DNA of 50,146 bases, from positions 1-50,146 of the IMG/VR virus record IMGVR_UViG_3300046515_000099. One strand, 5' to 3'. The notes beneath the pieces were generated by a model, which was not told the origin of the DNA, ran no database searches, and saw nothing but the letters and a program-made list of their open reading frames with translations. The position numbers and the translations under genes are program-made. Source of the DNA: a virus. This document shows positions 1-7,097 of the stretch, one piece after another. Numbering within the stretch: the first letter of the stretch is position 1; each line of letters starts with the position of its first letter.

Positions 1-116
1 GCCGCCTTGATGTGCTCGACGTGAATCATCGCTGACGACTTGATCTCGAGCCGATAGACGATCATCTCGCCATCGGCTGGGCAGACTGCTGCGAACGTGT
101 GCCGATAAATGTTCAT
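1..116 (-). CDS. Hypothetical early phage protein, 3' end beyond the window
   Basis: This is the first 38 codons of a minus-strand gene that runs off the left edge. It starts with MNIYRHTFAAVCP and stays open to position 1. The ATG at 116-114 follows a GAGGA ribosome binding site. It lies 63 bp after the end of the next gene upstream, so it continues the leftward early operon. The visible part shows no membrane segment or known motif. The function is not recognised. Confidence 0.65.
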   Translation of the reverse strand, partial: MNIYRHTFAAVCPADGEMIVYRLEIKSSAMIHVEHIKA

Positions 117-179
117 ACGGGTCCTCGCCGCATACGCAGCAGGCAATAGGGATAGGGTGGGGCCGAACGGGCGGCGGGG

Positions 180-770
180 TTACTTGTTCTGGCGCAACGC
201 TTCAGCAGCGCAGAGGGAGCCGTATTCCTTCATCTGCTCAAGTGTGTAGCCGGGGACTTCGCGCTCTGGCTGAAGGAAGCCCCAGTGGCGCGGCGGGTGA
301 GGCAGAGTCGTGTGAGGCTGGAGCAGCTTGCCTTGTGTTAGGACCTGCTCCGAACATTGCGGGCTGACCTCCGAACGTTGCGGCCGGCGGTGAAGCTCTG
401 CGCTTCCATCCTCGTCGCACAAGTCGTTCGCTTCTGGCATGGCGAAGAGCACTGTGCCTGCGAACTCGAGTTCAGAAATGCCGCCTTCAAGCAGCCATTC
501 AAGCCGCAAACCTTCTTCGTCATCTTCGCGAGTGACCGCGACAGCAATGATCTGAACCGGCTCATCCACCACTGCGCGGGCATCCTCGGGCGGGGCGGCG
601 AGTGCCTTGCAAAGAGGATTGCGCAGCTTGTCCAGCGCCACCCAAAACTCTTCCCCGTACTTTCGGATCATCTTCGGATGACTATCGTGACCAGTGAGGA
701 TGTAAAGCAGGTCGTCCAACTCCTGAGCCAACTCGCGAGGCACGGACACCATTTCTGATTTGTTGGTCAT
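180..770 (-). CDS. Hypothetical acidic early phage protein
   Basis: The protein has 196 residues and I do not recognise its family. The first 40 residues (VPRELAQELDDLLYILTG) look like an amphipathic helical region. The middle is acidic and the C-terminal third is rich in Pro, Gln and His. The ATG at 770 overlaps the TGA of the upstream 43-residue gene as ATGA, which fixes the start by translational coupling. It has no signal peptide or membrane segment and is probably a cytoplasmic early protein. Confidence 0.6.
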   Translation of the reverse strand: MTNKSEMVSVPRELAQELDDLLYILTGHDSHPKMIRKYGEEFWVALDKLRNPLCKALAAPPEDARAVVDEPVQIIAVAVTREDDEEGLRLEWLLEGGISELEFAGTVLFAMPEANDLCDEDGSAELHRRPQRSEVSPQCSEQVLTQGKLLQPHTTLPHPPRHWGFLQPEREVPGYTLEQMKEYGSLCAAEALRQNK

Positions 771-898
771 GGCTTCAGCCCCGCTGCTTTTTGCATTGCC
801 TTCAGACATGCAAGCTCATAAAGCCCTTGCTCCGTTCCTCGCTTAAAGGCTGCGAACATAAGCCGTTTTTGTCTGCGAATTATCTCGGACCACTCCAT
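767..898 (-). CDS. Small hypothetical early protein, 43 aa
   Basis: A short basic, probably helical protein starting MEWSEIIRRQKRLMFAAFKRG. It begins one base after the stop of the upstream gene, and its own stop overlaps the next start as ATGA. That coupling is the main evidence that it is real. Its ribosome binding site is weak (GGTGG inside the upstream gene). The function is unknown. Confidence 0.5.
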   Translation of the reverse strand: MEWSEIIRRQKRLMFAAFKRGTEQGLYELACLKAMQKAAGLKP

Positions 899-899
899 G

Positions 900-1466
900 T
901 TATTTACCACCCTTCGCGGCTGGCGCGGATTGGAACTCGACAGCAGGGCAGAACTTGCGGGCCTCGTCGAGAAGTGGCGCAGACCATTCGCGGCCAACCC
1001 CGTCATCGAAGGCGAACAACATACCGCCCAGCAACTCCCGCGCCTTGGTCAGTTCGGATTGCAGATCATCAACCCGCTGATCAGCCACGTTCAAGCGCTG
1101 CAGGAGTGCGGCGTTCTCGGCCTGCAGGCGGGTGATTTCATCGGCAGCCTTCGTCACGGCCTCGCCGTCGAGATGGTCCCACGAGTGCCCGTTGCGGTAA
1201 TTCAGCGCCATCGCGCGCAACACATATTGTTGGCTTTGCGAGTTTCTACCCGTCACCCGGGCTCCAATCATCTGCCAGACGATTTCATATTCTGGCCAGT
1301 CGCTTTCGATAACCAGAAACTTGCGTTGTGGTATCAGCACGTCATGGCAATTTAGTCGATGGAGTGCTGTGTAAAATTGCTCCCTCACGTCGGATCTGAA
1401 CACGGTGTCCAAGTCCTTGCGCTTGATGACGATGTAGCGATCTTCGCGCCGGAATTCCTGACTCAT
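900..1466 (-). CDS. Hypothetical protein with C-terminal coiled coil
   Basis: The protein has 188 residues. The first 90 are globular and rich in aromatic and charged residues. Residues about 108-150 (ITRLQAENAALLQRLNVADQ onward) form a clear heptad coiled coil. The start ATG overlaps the stop of the upstream DUF4406-like gene as ATGA. The coiled coil suggests an oligomer, but no activity can be assigned. Confidence 0.6.
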   Translation of the reverse strand: MSQEFRREDRYIVIKRKDLDTVFRSDVREQFYTALHRLNCHDVLIPQRKFLVIESDWPEYEIVWQMIGARVTGRNSQSQQYVLRAMALNYRNGHSWDHLDGEAVTKAADEITRLQAENAALLQRLNVADQRVDDLQSELTKARELLGGMLFAFDDGVGREWSAPLLDEARKFCPAVEFQSAPAAKGGK

Positions 1467-1780
1467 AACCCCTCCCGCGGCGAAACAATGCCGCTCGCTT
1501 GAATGACTTCCATGCCGAGATGTCCAGCGAGTTCGATTTCGACGTTGGCGCCGCGCGACTGACGCCAGCCCGGCAGGAATGCCACAGCATCACATGTGAG
1601 CATCTGTCGGATGGCGTCGCGCATGCACAGGTGCCAAGGCGCGTCGGCGGGCAGGGGATTCTCTGCCGGGTTCTCGACTACGTAGCCCAGCGCGCGAAGG
1701 CGGGCGGCCTCGGCGTTAAATGCCGGGTAGTTGTAATCGGGCAGGCCAGTCATGGGCCCGCTGAGGTAGATGCGTTGCAT
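1463..1780 (-). CDS. DUF4406 / nucleoside 2-deoxyribosyltransferase-like protein
   Basis: This 105-residue protein starts MQRIYLSGPMTGLPDYNYPA, the signature beginning of the DUF4406 family, which has the fold of nucleoside 2-deoxyribosyltransferases. The N-terminal beta strand plus SGPMTG loop and the later LTCDAVAFLPGW segment are the recognisable parts. Phages often carry such genes and a nucleotide-metabolism role is inferred, not proven. I chose the ATG at 1780 because AGGGAT lies just upstream. The alternative ATG at 1801 lies inside an inverted repeat. Confidence 0.75.
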   Translation of the reverse strand: MQRIYLSGPMTGLPDYNYPAFNAEAARLRALGYVVENPAENPLPADAPWHLCMRDAIRQMLTCDAVAFLPGWRQSRGANVEIELAGHLGMEVIQASGIVSPREGL

Positions 1781-1792
1781 GGCGATATCCCT

Positions 1793-1838
1793 GTAACCCA
1801 TACAGGTTACTTTTGGAGATGTAACCTCTTGAGGTTAC
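1793..1838. repeat. Two tandem inverted repeats, GTAACC-N6-GGTTAC
   Basis: Two copies of GTAACC-N6-GGTTAC lie at 1793-1810 and 1821-1838, with centres 28 bp apart. The second is almost a perfect palindrome, GTAACCTCTTGAGGTTAC, with 8-bp arms. They fill the gap between the C5 methyltransferase stop and the start of the DUF4406 gene. A regulator operator or an mRNA hairpin are both possible. The half-site differs from the CI-type operators of this phage. Confidence 0.6.
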
Positions 1839-1848
1839 TTTGGGTTGG

Positions 1849-3930
1849 TCAGGCGGCAACGGCCTGGCGTTGAGTTCCGCGCCATGGATCGTTGGCGCGG
1901 GCGAGGGCGGCCATTGGCGGCGGGCTGACGCTGTTGCCGCACATGTGGACTTGTTCGGTCTTAGTGAATGGCTTCCCGTCGGCGCCGTGCGTGATGATGT
2001 AATCCGGCGGGAAGCCCTGCGCCCGGTACAGCTCAGCCGGTTGCAGCATCCGAAGCCGGATGTCGACGATCACATAGGGCGTGCCCTTGACCATGACTGT
2101 CACCAGGCCCAGCCGGTCCTTGGTGGTGATCGTGGGCGCCGGCTGTTCGCAGGTGCTCATGTTCTCGGTGCCGTAGTAGCTGATCAGGAACGCGGCGACG
2201 CGCAGCGCTCCCTCTTCATGCTCTGGCGACAGCTCGAAGCTGACCAGTGAGCTCTTTCCTCCACCACCGGCAGTGATCGTCGGAGATGGATCGGTCAATA
2301 CCTGGCCTACGCTGGCGCCGAACTGACGTTCCATGAAGGCAGTCATCAGGCCGTGGTGCGTGCCGCCAGCGCTGACAGTGTGCAGGGGCTCATCTGCCGC
2401 CCGGGCGTCACAGTTGCCGCGCAGGTGTAGGAGACTTGCGGTGACCAACTGCTGCTGGCTGCCGGTGTTCGTCACCGTGGTCATCGGATCGTTGAGGCTT
2501 TTGGCGTCGGTTGTGTTGAAACCGCCATTCATCTGAGCCATGAATGCAGTCGCGATGCCCATGGCGTGGGCGGCGCCTGCCGGACGCTGGTAGTTGCCGC
2601 CACTGGTGATAGTCGGCAGCGGCTCGTCCAGTGCTTTGCCTGCATCGTCGAACCGGAATTTGACCAGGTGTGCTGCCGCCATCGCGCGGTGATTCTGAGT
2701 CATCAGCGTCCCGGCTGGCTGGTCTGCCGTTGTCGGCTTGCCGCTGTACTCGGGGCCACCGGTGCCGACCATCACCGGGCTGATCAGCGTCAGCTCGCCG
2801 CGGTTGGCGCATGTAATCGTCGGCAATGGCTCGAGCGGATCGTTGATCCGGTCGCTGCCCTGGTGCGTGGCGGGAGCGATGACCGGGCTTACCACCGAGA
2901 AAGATCCGCCTTTCGGGTAGGAGGTCACGGTGCGCAGGGACTCATCCATGGATTGCACCGTTTCGGTCGACCAGTTCGCGATCGGCACTATGAACGGCGC
3001 CGGGTTGTCGATGACGAATTTCTTCATGCCCTTGGCGATCCGGCGCTTGGTGGCGTCGGCCAGTTCGTCCTTGCGCCCGAAGATGCTTTTTCCCAGGTCG
3101 CTGAAGTCGATACACTCGGCGGCGGTGCGGTATTTCTGCTGGCCCTTGCCGGGCTTCTTGGCGTGGGTCGACTCGGGCCACACGATCGGCTGACCATCAC
3201 AACGGGCAATCATGAACAGACGTTCCCGGCTGGTTGGTGCGCCGAAGTCACAGGCTTTGATCACGCGCCATTCGACCGCGTAGCCCATGCCTTCCAGCAG
3301 TTGTACGAACCGGCGCCAAGTCGTGCCGCGGCGTTTCGGATCAGGCACCAGAAACTGCTGGCCGACCGGCACGACCTCGCCAGGTGCGGCGACAACCTTC
3401 TCGATGACTTCCTTGCCCTTGGCGTTCAGCACGGTCACCAGCTTGATGGCACGCCCGGTCTCTTTGTCGCGCTTGGCGATCAGCGGGCCCCACTGCAGGA
3501 TCTGCTTCACGTTTTCCAGGCTGATGACGCGGGGCTTCTTCTTGCCTCCCCACTTCAAACCAATCCACGACAGGTTACGGATCTCGCGCTTGCGCGGCTG
3601 ACCGCCTGCTGCCTGGCTGTGGTGTGTGCAGTCAGGGCTCATATGAAACCAGCCGACCGCCTTGCCGCCGCACTCCGTATCCGGATCACCTTCGAACACA
3701 TCGGTCGTGAAGTGCTTGGCGCCTGGGTGGTTGACGGTGTGCATGCTGATCGCCTTGGCGCTGTGGTTCTTCGCCACGCTGACCTTGCGGCCGAGGCCCA
3801 TTTCCAGCCCGGTACCGGCGCCGCCACCACCGCAGAAGAAATCCACGACGATCTCATCGTCTTGCGGGTCGAAGCCAAGGCCGTACTGCGTTTTGAAATC
3901 GAAGGGGTGTTTCTTCTGATGTGCGGACAT
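1849..3930 (-). CDS. C5-cytosine DNA methyltransferase with repeat-rich specificity region
   Basis: A 693-residue SAM-dependent enzyme expected to methylate cytosine at C5 in phage DNA, probably protecting it from host restriction. Motif I is VVDFFCGGGGAGTG (28-40). The catalytic motif IV is SPDCTH with Cys101. Motif VI is ENV (139-141), motif VIII is TSRERL (233-238) and motif X is CGNSVSP (664-670). Between motifs VIII and X, at about 329-610, lie eight degenerate units of the form D-[EQP]-P-x-x-T-[IV]-T followed by a Gly-rich turn. The protein is therefore much longer than a typical bacterial C5 enzyme of 330-450 residues. No restriction endonuclease lies beside it. It starts at the ATG after GAGGATCCCCT, 44 bp downstream of the other methyltransferase. 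Confidence 0.92.
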   Translation of the reverse strand: MSAHQKKHPFDFKTQYGLGFDPQDDEIVVDFFCGGGGAGTGLEMGLGRKVSVAKNHSAKAISMHTVNHPGAKHFTTDVFEGDPDTECGGKAVGWFHMSPDCTHHSQAAGGQPRKREIRNLSWIGLKWGGKKKPRVISLENVKQILQWGPLIAKRDKETGRAIKLVTVLNAKGKEVIEKVVAAPGEVVPVGQQFLVPDPKRRGTTWRRFVQLLEGMGYAVEWRVIKACDFGAPTSRERLFMIARCDGQPIVWPESTHAKKPGKGQQKYRTAAECIDFSDLGKSIFGRKDELADATKRRIAKGMKKFVIDNPAPFIVPIANWSTETVQSMDESLRTVTSYPKGGSFSVVSPVIAPATHQGSDRINDPLEPLPTITCANRGELTLISPVMVGTGGPEYSGKPTTADQPAGTLMTQNHRAMAAAHLVKFRFDDAGKALDEPLPTITSGGNYQRPAGAAHAMGIATAFMAQMNGGFNTTDAKSLNDPMTTVTNTGSQQQLVTASLLHLRGNCDARAADEPLHTVSAGGTHHGLMTAFMERQFGASVGQVLTDPSPTITAGGGGKSSLVSFELSPEHEEGALRVAAFLISYYGTENMSTCEQPAPTITTKDRLGLVTVMVKGTPYVIVDIRLRMLQPAELYRAQGFPPDYIITHGADGKPFTKTEQVHMCGNSVSPPPMAALARANDPWRGTQRQAVAA

Positions 3931-3974
3931 AGGGGATCCTCGCCAGTGGCGTGATTCAAAGTTGGGAAGGGTGT

Positions 3975-5171
3975 TCAGGCGCTGAACAGGTTCAGCTGTT
4001 GCTCTTGCAGCTGCTGTTCGGCCTGCTGCATTTGGCTCTTGGCTTCCGCGTGGGCTATGCGTACCGTGGCGATGGCCATATATGCTGCGTCCTGCTCGAT
4101 GCCGATGAAGTTGAATCCCTCAAGCATCGCTGCTTTGCCAGTGCTGCCGGAGCCCATGAACGGGTCCAAGGCGGTACCGTCGGCTGGTGTGACAAGGCGA
4201 AGTAGGTAGGCCATCAGGTCGGTAGGCTTTACGGTCGGGTGATTATTTCCTTGCGCTGGAGGCGCATAACCTTCGTCACGTCGGGTTATATGTTGCCCGC
4301 TGGTATCGCTGACCAACCCCCCTTGGCGCTGAGGCAGGTCTTCGCATCCATCATTCCTGTCGACCTTGGTGGTTTTCGCGCAGTAGAAGAATCGTGCTGC
4401 GCTGGTCGCCTCTCGACGAGCCCCTGCCTGGATAGCGAACGATGTCGAGCCACTGCGCTTGTCGCGAGCAAGATGTGCCCGGGGAGGCTCCATATCACCA
4501 AGCCTTCCACTTGAGGGTCGATAACGGCCGGTTTCCTTGAGATCGCCTTGCTGTCCAGGGGCGTCCGGAAATGCCTCGAGTACTTCGTCGCTACCGTCAT
4601 GGATGATGTTGGCCGGCCAGCGTCCGAGGGCATGTGGCTGGGTTACAACGCCCGGTCCTCGGTGCTCACAGTCGCTACGACGCGGAAGTCCGCCGCCTCC
4701 GGTGTTCGCTGGCATCGGTTCGGCTTCAATGCGGCATCCATCTATGTTCAGCGCGCCTGTCCCATATTCAAGCGTGTTCTGCGCGACAGTCCCGATCAGC
4801 GGCTTACGTGCGACGGTGATTGGCTCCAGTGCAGGCTTCAATGCCGTTCCGCCCCACGGGCCGTTGTGTGATTTCGGAAACCCTGAACCGTACACCCATG
4901 CAATCATGTCGCGAATCTCAAACCCGGCATCCTCGATGCGAACGGCCATCCGGTGCTGGGTGCGAGTGCCGGCGAAGGCAAGTAGGTGACCGCCTGGTTT
5001 CAATACGCGCAGACACTCTGTCCAGATTTCGGTGCTGGGCACGTCGTAGTCCCACTTCTTGCCCATGAAGCTCAGGCCGTAGGGCGGGTCTGTAACGATG
5101 CTGTCGATGGAGTCGGCAGGCATGCCGCGCAGCACCTCGAGGCAGTCGCCCAGGTGTAGTTCGTATGTCAT
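3975..5171 (-). CDS. N4/N6-type DNA methyltransferase (beta-class order)
   Basis: A 398-residue amino-methyltransferase. The catalytic motif IV TDPPYG is near the N-terminus (27-32). HPTVKP is at 311-316 and the SAM-binding DPFMGSGSTG is at 336-345. This is the order of the beta class, modifying adenine N6 or cytosine N4. The region between (about 100-300) is a long variable target-recognition part. The C-terminus is a Gln-rich helix ending QQLNLFSA. QLNLF (392-396) fits the bacterial beta-clamp-binding pentapeptide, so it may ride with the replisome (inference). It starts at ATG 5171 and reads towards the C5 methyltransferase. No cognate nuclease is visible, so this is an orphan enzyme. Confidence 0.92.
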   Translation of the reverse strand: MTYELHLGDCLEVLRGMPADSIDSIVTDPPYGLSFMGKKWDYDVPSTEIWTECLRVLKPGGHLLAFAGTRTQHRMAVRIEDAGFEIRDMIAWVYGSGFPKSHNGPWGGTALKPALEPITVARKPLIGTVAQNTLEYGTGALNIDGCRIEAEPMPANTGGGGLPRRSDCEHRGPGVVTQPHALGRWPANIIHDGSDEVLEAFPDAPGQQGDLKETGRYRPSSGRLGDMEPPRAHLARDKRSGSTSFAIQAGARREATSAARFFYCAKTTKVDRNDGCEDLPQRQGGLVSDTSGQHITRRDEGYAPPAQGNNHPTVKPTDLMAYLLRLVTPADGTALDPFMGSGSTGKAAMLEGFNFIGIEQDAAYMAIATVRIAHAEAKSQMQQAEQQLQEQQLNLFSA

Positions 5172-5195
5172 GGGAGCTCCATGCGGTTGGGAATG

Positions 5196-5205
5196 GCCTA
5201 CGCTT
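5196..5205 (+). promoter_or_regulatory. Shared leader motif GGCCTACGCT, copy 1
   Basis: This 10-mer recurs exactly at 5461-5470. Each copy lies 25-26 bp before the ATG of one of two paralogous plus-strand genes. CTACGCT resembles a -10 element, including the CTAYRCT form of stationary-phase sigma promoters. No convincing -35 is present, so promoter function is only a proposal. Confidence 0.4.
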
Positions 5206-5231
5206 ACCTCTCCACAGGAAGGGAGAAGGTC

Positions 5232-5441
5232 ATGAGCGATAGCCGAGAGTTAGCGTTGACCATCGCGCTGGAGGCGGTTCTGAATGCCGCGCGCAGCCTT
5301 TACGTAGATATAAACGAGCTCTGCGAGACGGCAATCGAATCGCTCACTCTGGTGCCAAGCAACATATCGCCTGCGATAGTTGCGGCAATCGGTGAAATCG
5401 AAAGCGCGGCTAATGCCATTGACTATGGTGAAGGCGAATAA
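5232..5441 (+). CDS. Small acidic helical protein, paralogue A
   Basis: A 69-residue protein starting MSDSRELALTIALEAVLNAA and preceded by GGGAGAAGG. It aligns over its length with the gene at 5496: both have ALxxALxAVLxxAR near the start and an AINEIE/AIGEIE segment followed by a V/A-rich end. The two form a tandem pair on the strand opposite to the leftward operon, each with its own leader. The predicted structure is all-helical with no membrane segment. The function is unknown. Confidence 0.65.
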   Translation: MSDSRELALTIALEAVLNAARSLYVDINELCETAIESLTLVPSNISPAIVAAIGEIESAANAIDYGEGE

Positions 5442-5460
5442 GCCCAGCGTTCCCCCGGTT

Positions 5461-5470
5461 GGCCTACGCT
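5461..5470 (+). promoter_or_regulatory. Shared leader motif GGCCTACGCT, copy 2
   Basis: An exact second copy of the 10-mer at 5196-5205, at nearly the same distance from the next ATG (5496). Similarity continues through the purine-rich ribosome binding site, so the leader seems to have been duplicated with the gene. Confidence 0.4.
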
Positions 5471-5495
5471 CTACGTTTCACAGGGAGGAAGAGTC

Positions 5496-5690
5496 ATGAA
5501 CGAGGAACGGGTTACAGCGCTGTTGCTGGCGCTTAAGGCGGTACTGAGCGTTGCGAGAAAGCAGGGGCTGAATCTGGACGAAGTGTCAGAGGCTGCCGCT
5601 GACGAGCTTCTGCAGTACCGGGAATACGATGCGCTGCATGTGCCGATGGCCATCAATGAGATTGAGGTGGCGGTGGATGCGCTGGCGTGA
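5496..5690 (+). CDS. Small acidic helical protein, paralogue B
   Basis: A 64-residue protein, MNEERVTALLLALKAVLSVA onward, with the same helical pattern as the gene at 5232. The ribosome binding site is GGGAGGAAGAG. Its last 38 bp overlap, tail to tail, the 3' end of the minus-strand zinc-finger-like gene. The function is unknown. Independent promoters would allow expression in the lysogen while the leftward operon is repressed (inference). Confidence 0.65.
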   Translation: MNEERVTALLLALKAVLSVARKQGLNLDEVSEAAADELLQYREYDALHVPMAINEIEVAVDALA

Positions 5691-5970
5691 CTGGCACGTA
5701 GCAGATCAGGCCAAACTCTTCGCCGACCTCCATGATCTGGTGGAAGGCAACGCCATCGTCGAGCAATCCCCCATGATCACCATCGAAGGCCCAGATCAGC
5801 TCCCACAGTGACTCACAGCCTTGGCACAGCTTTACGGCGTAAAAGTCACCATCCCACTTTCCCGCCATGGCGATGTATTTCTCACCAGGCTGGACCCACC
5901 GGCGACAGCTTTCGCACTGGTGAGGCTTTCGGGCTTTCGTCAGATGTCGGTTCTGGAATGAATCGCACAT
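5653..5970 (-). CDS. Putative zinc-binding small protein
   Basis: A 105-residue protein. Two cysteine pairs, CESCRRW and CQGCESLW, about 30 residues apart form a probable CxxC-CxxC zinc site. The end is acidic, then Pro-rich. The ATG at 5970 follows GGAGGAG. Upstream in-frame codons read as low-complexity Pro/Tyr and were not accepted as coding. It could bind nucleic acid or a protein partner; no specific role can be given. Confidence 0.65.
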   Translation of the reverse strand: MCDSFQNRHLTKARKPHQCESCRRWVQPGEKYIAMAGKWDGDFYAVKLCQGCESLWELIWAFDGDHGGLLDDGVAFHQIMEVGEEFGLICYVPVTPAHPPPPQSH

Positions 5971-6063
5971 AGCAGGTCTCCTCCGAAAGTTCGGTGGCGA
6001 ATAGGTTGGTGGTGGGCTATACGTGGTGACCGGCATGGGACCGGGTAGCGTCACGGCTGTGCG

Positions 6064-6315
6064 TCACGCAATGCGAATGTGATCGTTAAGCTGATCATCA
6101 GGCATGCGGTCGGCTCCGCGAATCAGGCGAGAAATCAAATCCTGCTCTTCTTCGATCTTGGCGCGGAACATGACCCGTTTCAGCGCGGCGTCATCGCTGT
6201 GATAAAGGTCCGTGACGATGCGCCGTGACAGCAGGCGTGCCTCCCGATCTTCCTTCGACATCTTGTCCCGGTCGCGCTTGTCCTGTTGCCGTTGGGCTGG
6301 CGTCTTCGCTGCCAT
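6064..6315 (-). CDS. Hypothetical highly charged helical protein
   Basis: 83 residues beginning MAAKTPAQRQQDKRDRDKMS, very rich in Arg, Lys, Asp and Glu and probably helical throughout. The start at 6315 follows a GGAGG site seven bases upstream. It belongs to the leftward early operon. The function is not recognised. Confidence 0.6.
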   Translation of the reverse strand: MAAKTPAQRQQDKRDRDKMSKEDREARLLSRRIVTDLYHSDDAALKRVMFRAKIEEEQDLISRLIRGADRMPDDQLNDHIRIA

Positions 6316-6396
6316 GGCATCCTCCGATAAGGCCACTCGGTGGCAAATGTATGTGTTCCTGCCGTCTGCGCTGGGCGACGAGTCTGCTGATGCGCT

Positions 6397-6858
6397 TCAC
6401 GCCGCCACCTTGGCTTGGTTCCATGCGCCGGCCGCAACGAATAACTTCGCCGCCTGGCTATCTTCGAGCGATACCTCGGCCGGAATCGCAATCCAGCCAT
6501 AGGCGATCAGGTGCTGAGCGTTGCAGCTGTCGCGCAGCTCGGTGTAGTGGTGCTCGATCGCTTCAGTCAGCTGACTGGCGAGGTAGATCCCGATCGGCGC
6601 AATTTCCACCGACTTCAGGTATTCGCTGCCATCTTGCCGAGCGCACATGCAGCTGATGTAGATAGTCCAGTGATGAGCGATGTCGCACACCGCATCAGCA
6701 ACCTTTCGCACCAGAATCGGCTTGCAGTTCTTCCAGTTGAACATCCGCTGCTTGCCGCTGGGGTCGATGTTCACCACGCAAACATGATTGGTGCTGAGCA
6801 GGGCGCGAAGGGATCGCTCCATGCGTACGCGCATGTTGTTCGGCTTGCGCTTGCTCAT
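6397..6858 (-). CDS. Hypothetical early phage protein, 153 aa
   Basis: A mixed alpha/beta protein starting MSKRKPNNMRVRMERSLRAL. It has a basic N-terminus and several scattered cysteines in the middle (residues about 58-70). Its ATG overlaps the stop of the upstream 80-residue gene as ATGA, supporting the start. It has no signal or membrane segment. I do not recognise the family. Confidence 0.6.
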   Translation of the reverse strand: MSKRKPNNMRVRMERSLRALLSTNHVCVVNIDPSGKQRMFNWKNCKPILVRKVADAVCDIAHHWTIYISCMCARQDGSEYLKSVEIAPIGIYLASQLTEAIEHHYTELRDSCNAQHLIAYGWIAIPAEVSLEDSQAAKLFVAAGAWNQAKVAA

Positions 6859-7097
6859 ATCGCCTCCGTCATTTGCCGCAGGCGCTTGCGCTCTGCTGCC
6901 GAGATGCGCGGTGGCTTGCGCTTGAGGACCGTTTCAGGGTCTATCCAGTCCCGGCGCTTGGGCGGGACCGGCTTGCCGGTGAAGCAGGCGCCTTGGGTAA
7001 TTCGGCCGCCGCTTTGTTCGTAAGCTGCCATCGCGGCTGCGAATTCGGCTGATTTGCTGAGGGTCGGAGCGTCAGGACTCAGGCTGAAACTGATCAT
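6855..7097 (-). CDS. Hypothetical early phage protein, 80 aa
   Basis: A small protein with an acidic first half and a basic second half (KPVPPKRRDWIDPETVLKRK). It overlaps the exonuclease gene upstream and the 153-residue gene downstream by 4 bp each, so all three are translationally coupled. Its place next to the recombination genes may mean an accessory role, but nothing in the sequence shows it. Confidence 0.6.
   Translation of the reverse strand: MISFSLSPDAPTLSKSAEFAAAMAAYEQSGGRITQGACFTGKPVPPKRRDWIDPETVLKRKPPRISAAERKRLRQMTEAI

Noticed and set aside
1849-2950. Repeats in the C5 methyltransferase gene as a CRISPR-like or DNA-level repeat array
   Set aside because: The repetition is at protein level with irregular spacing in codon multiples. 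The DNA copies are too divergent for a DNA repeat element.
2566-3954. A 462-codon plus-strand open frame opposite the C5 methyltransferase
   Set aside because: It is antisense to a gene with clear catalytic motifs, and its protein is a low-complexity Arg/His/Ala/Val mixture with no family resemblance. It arises from GC-rich codon bias.
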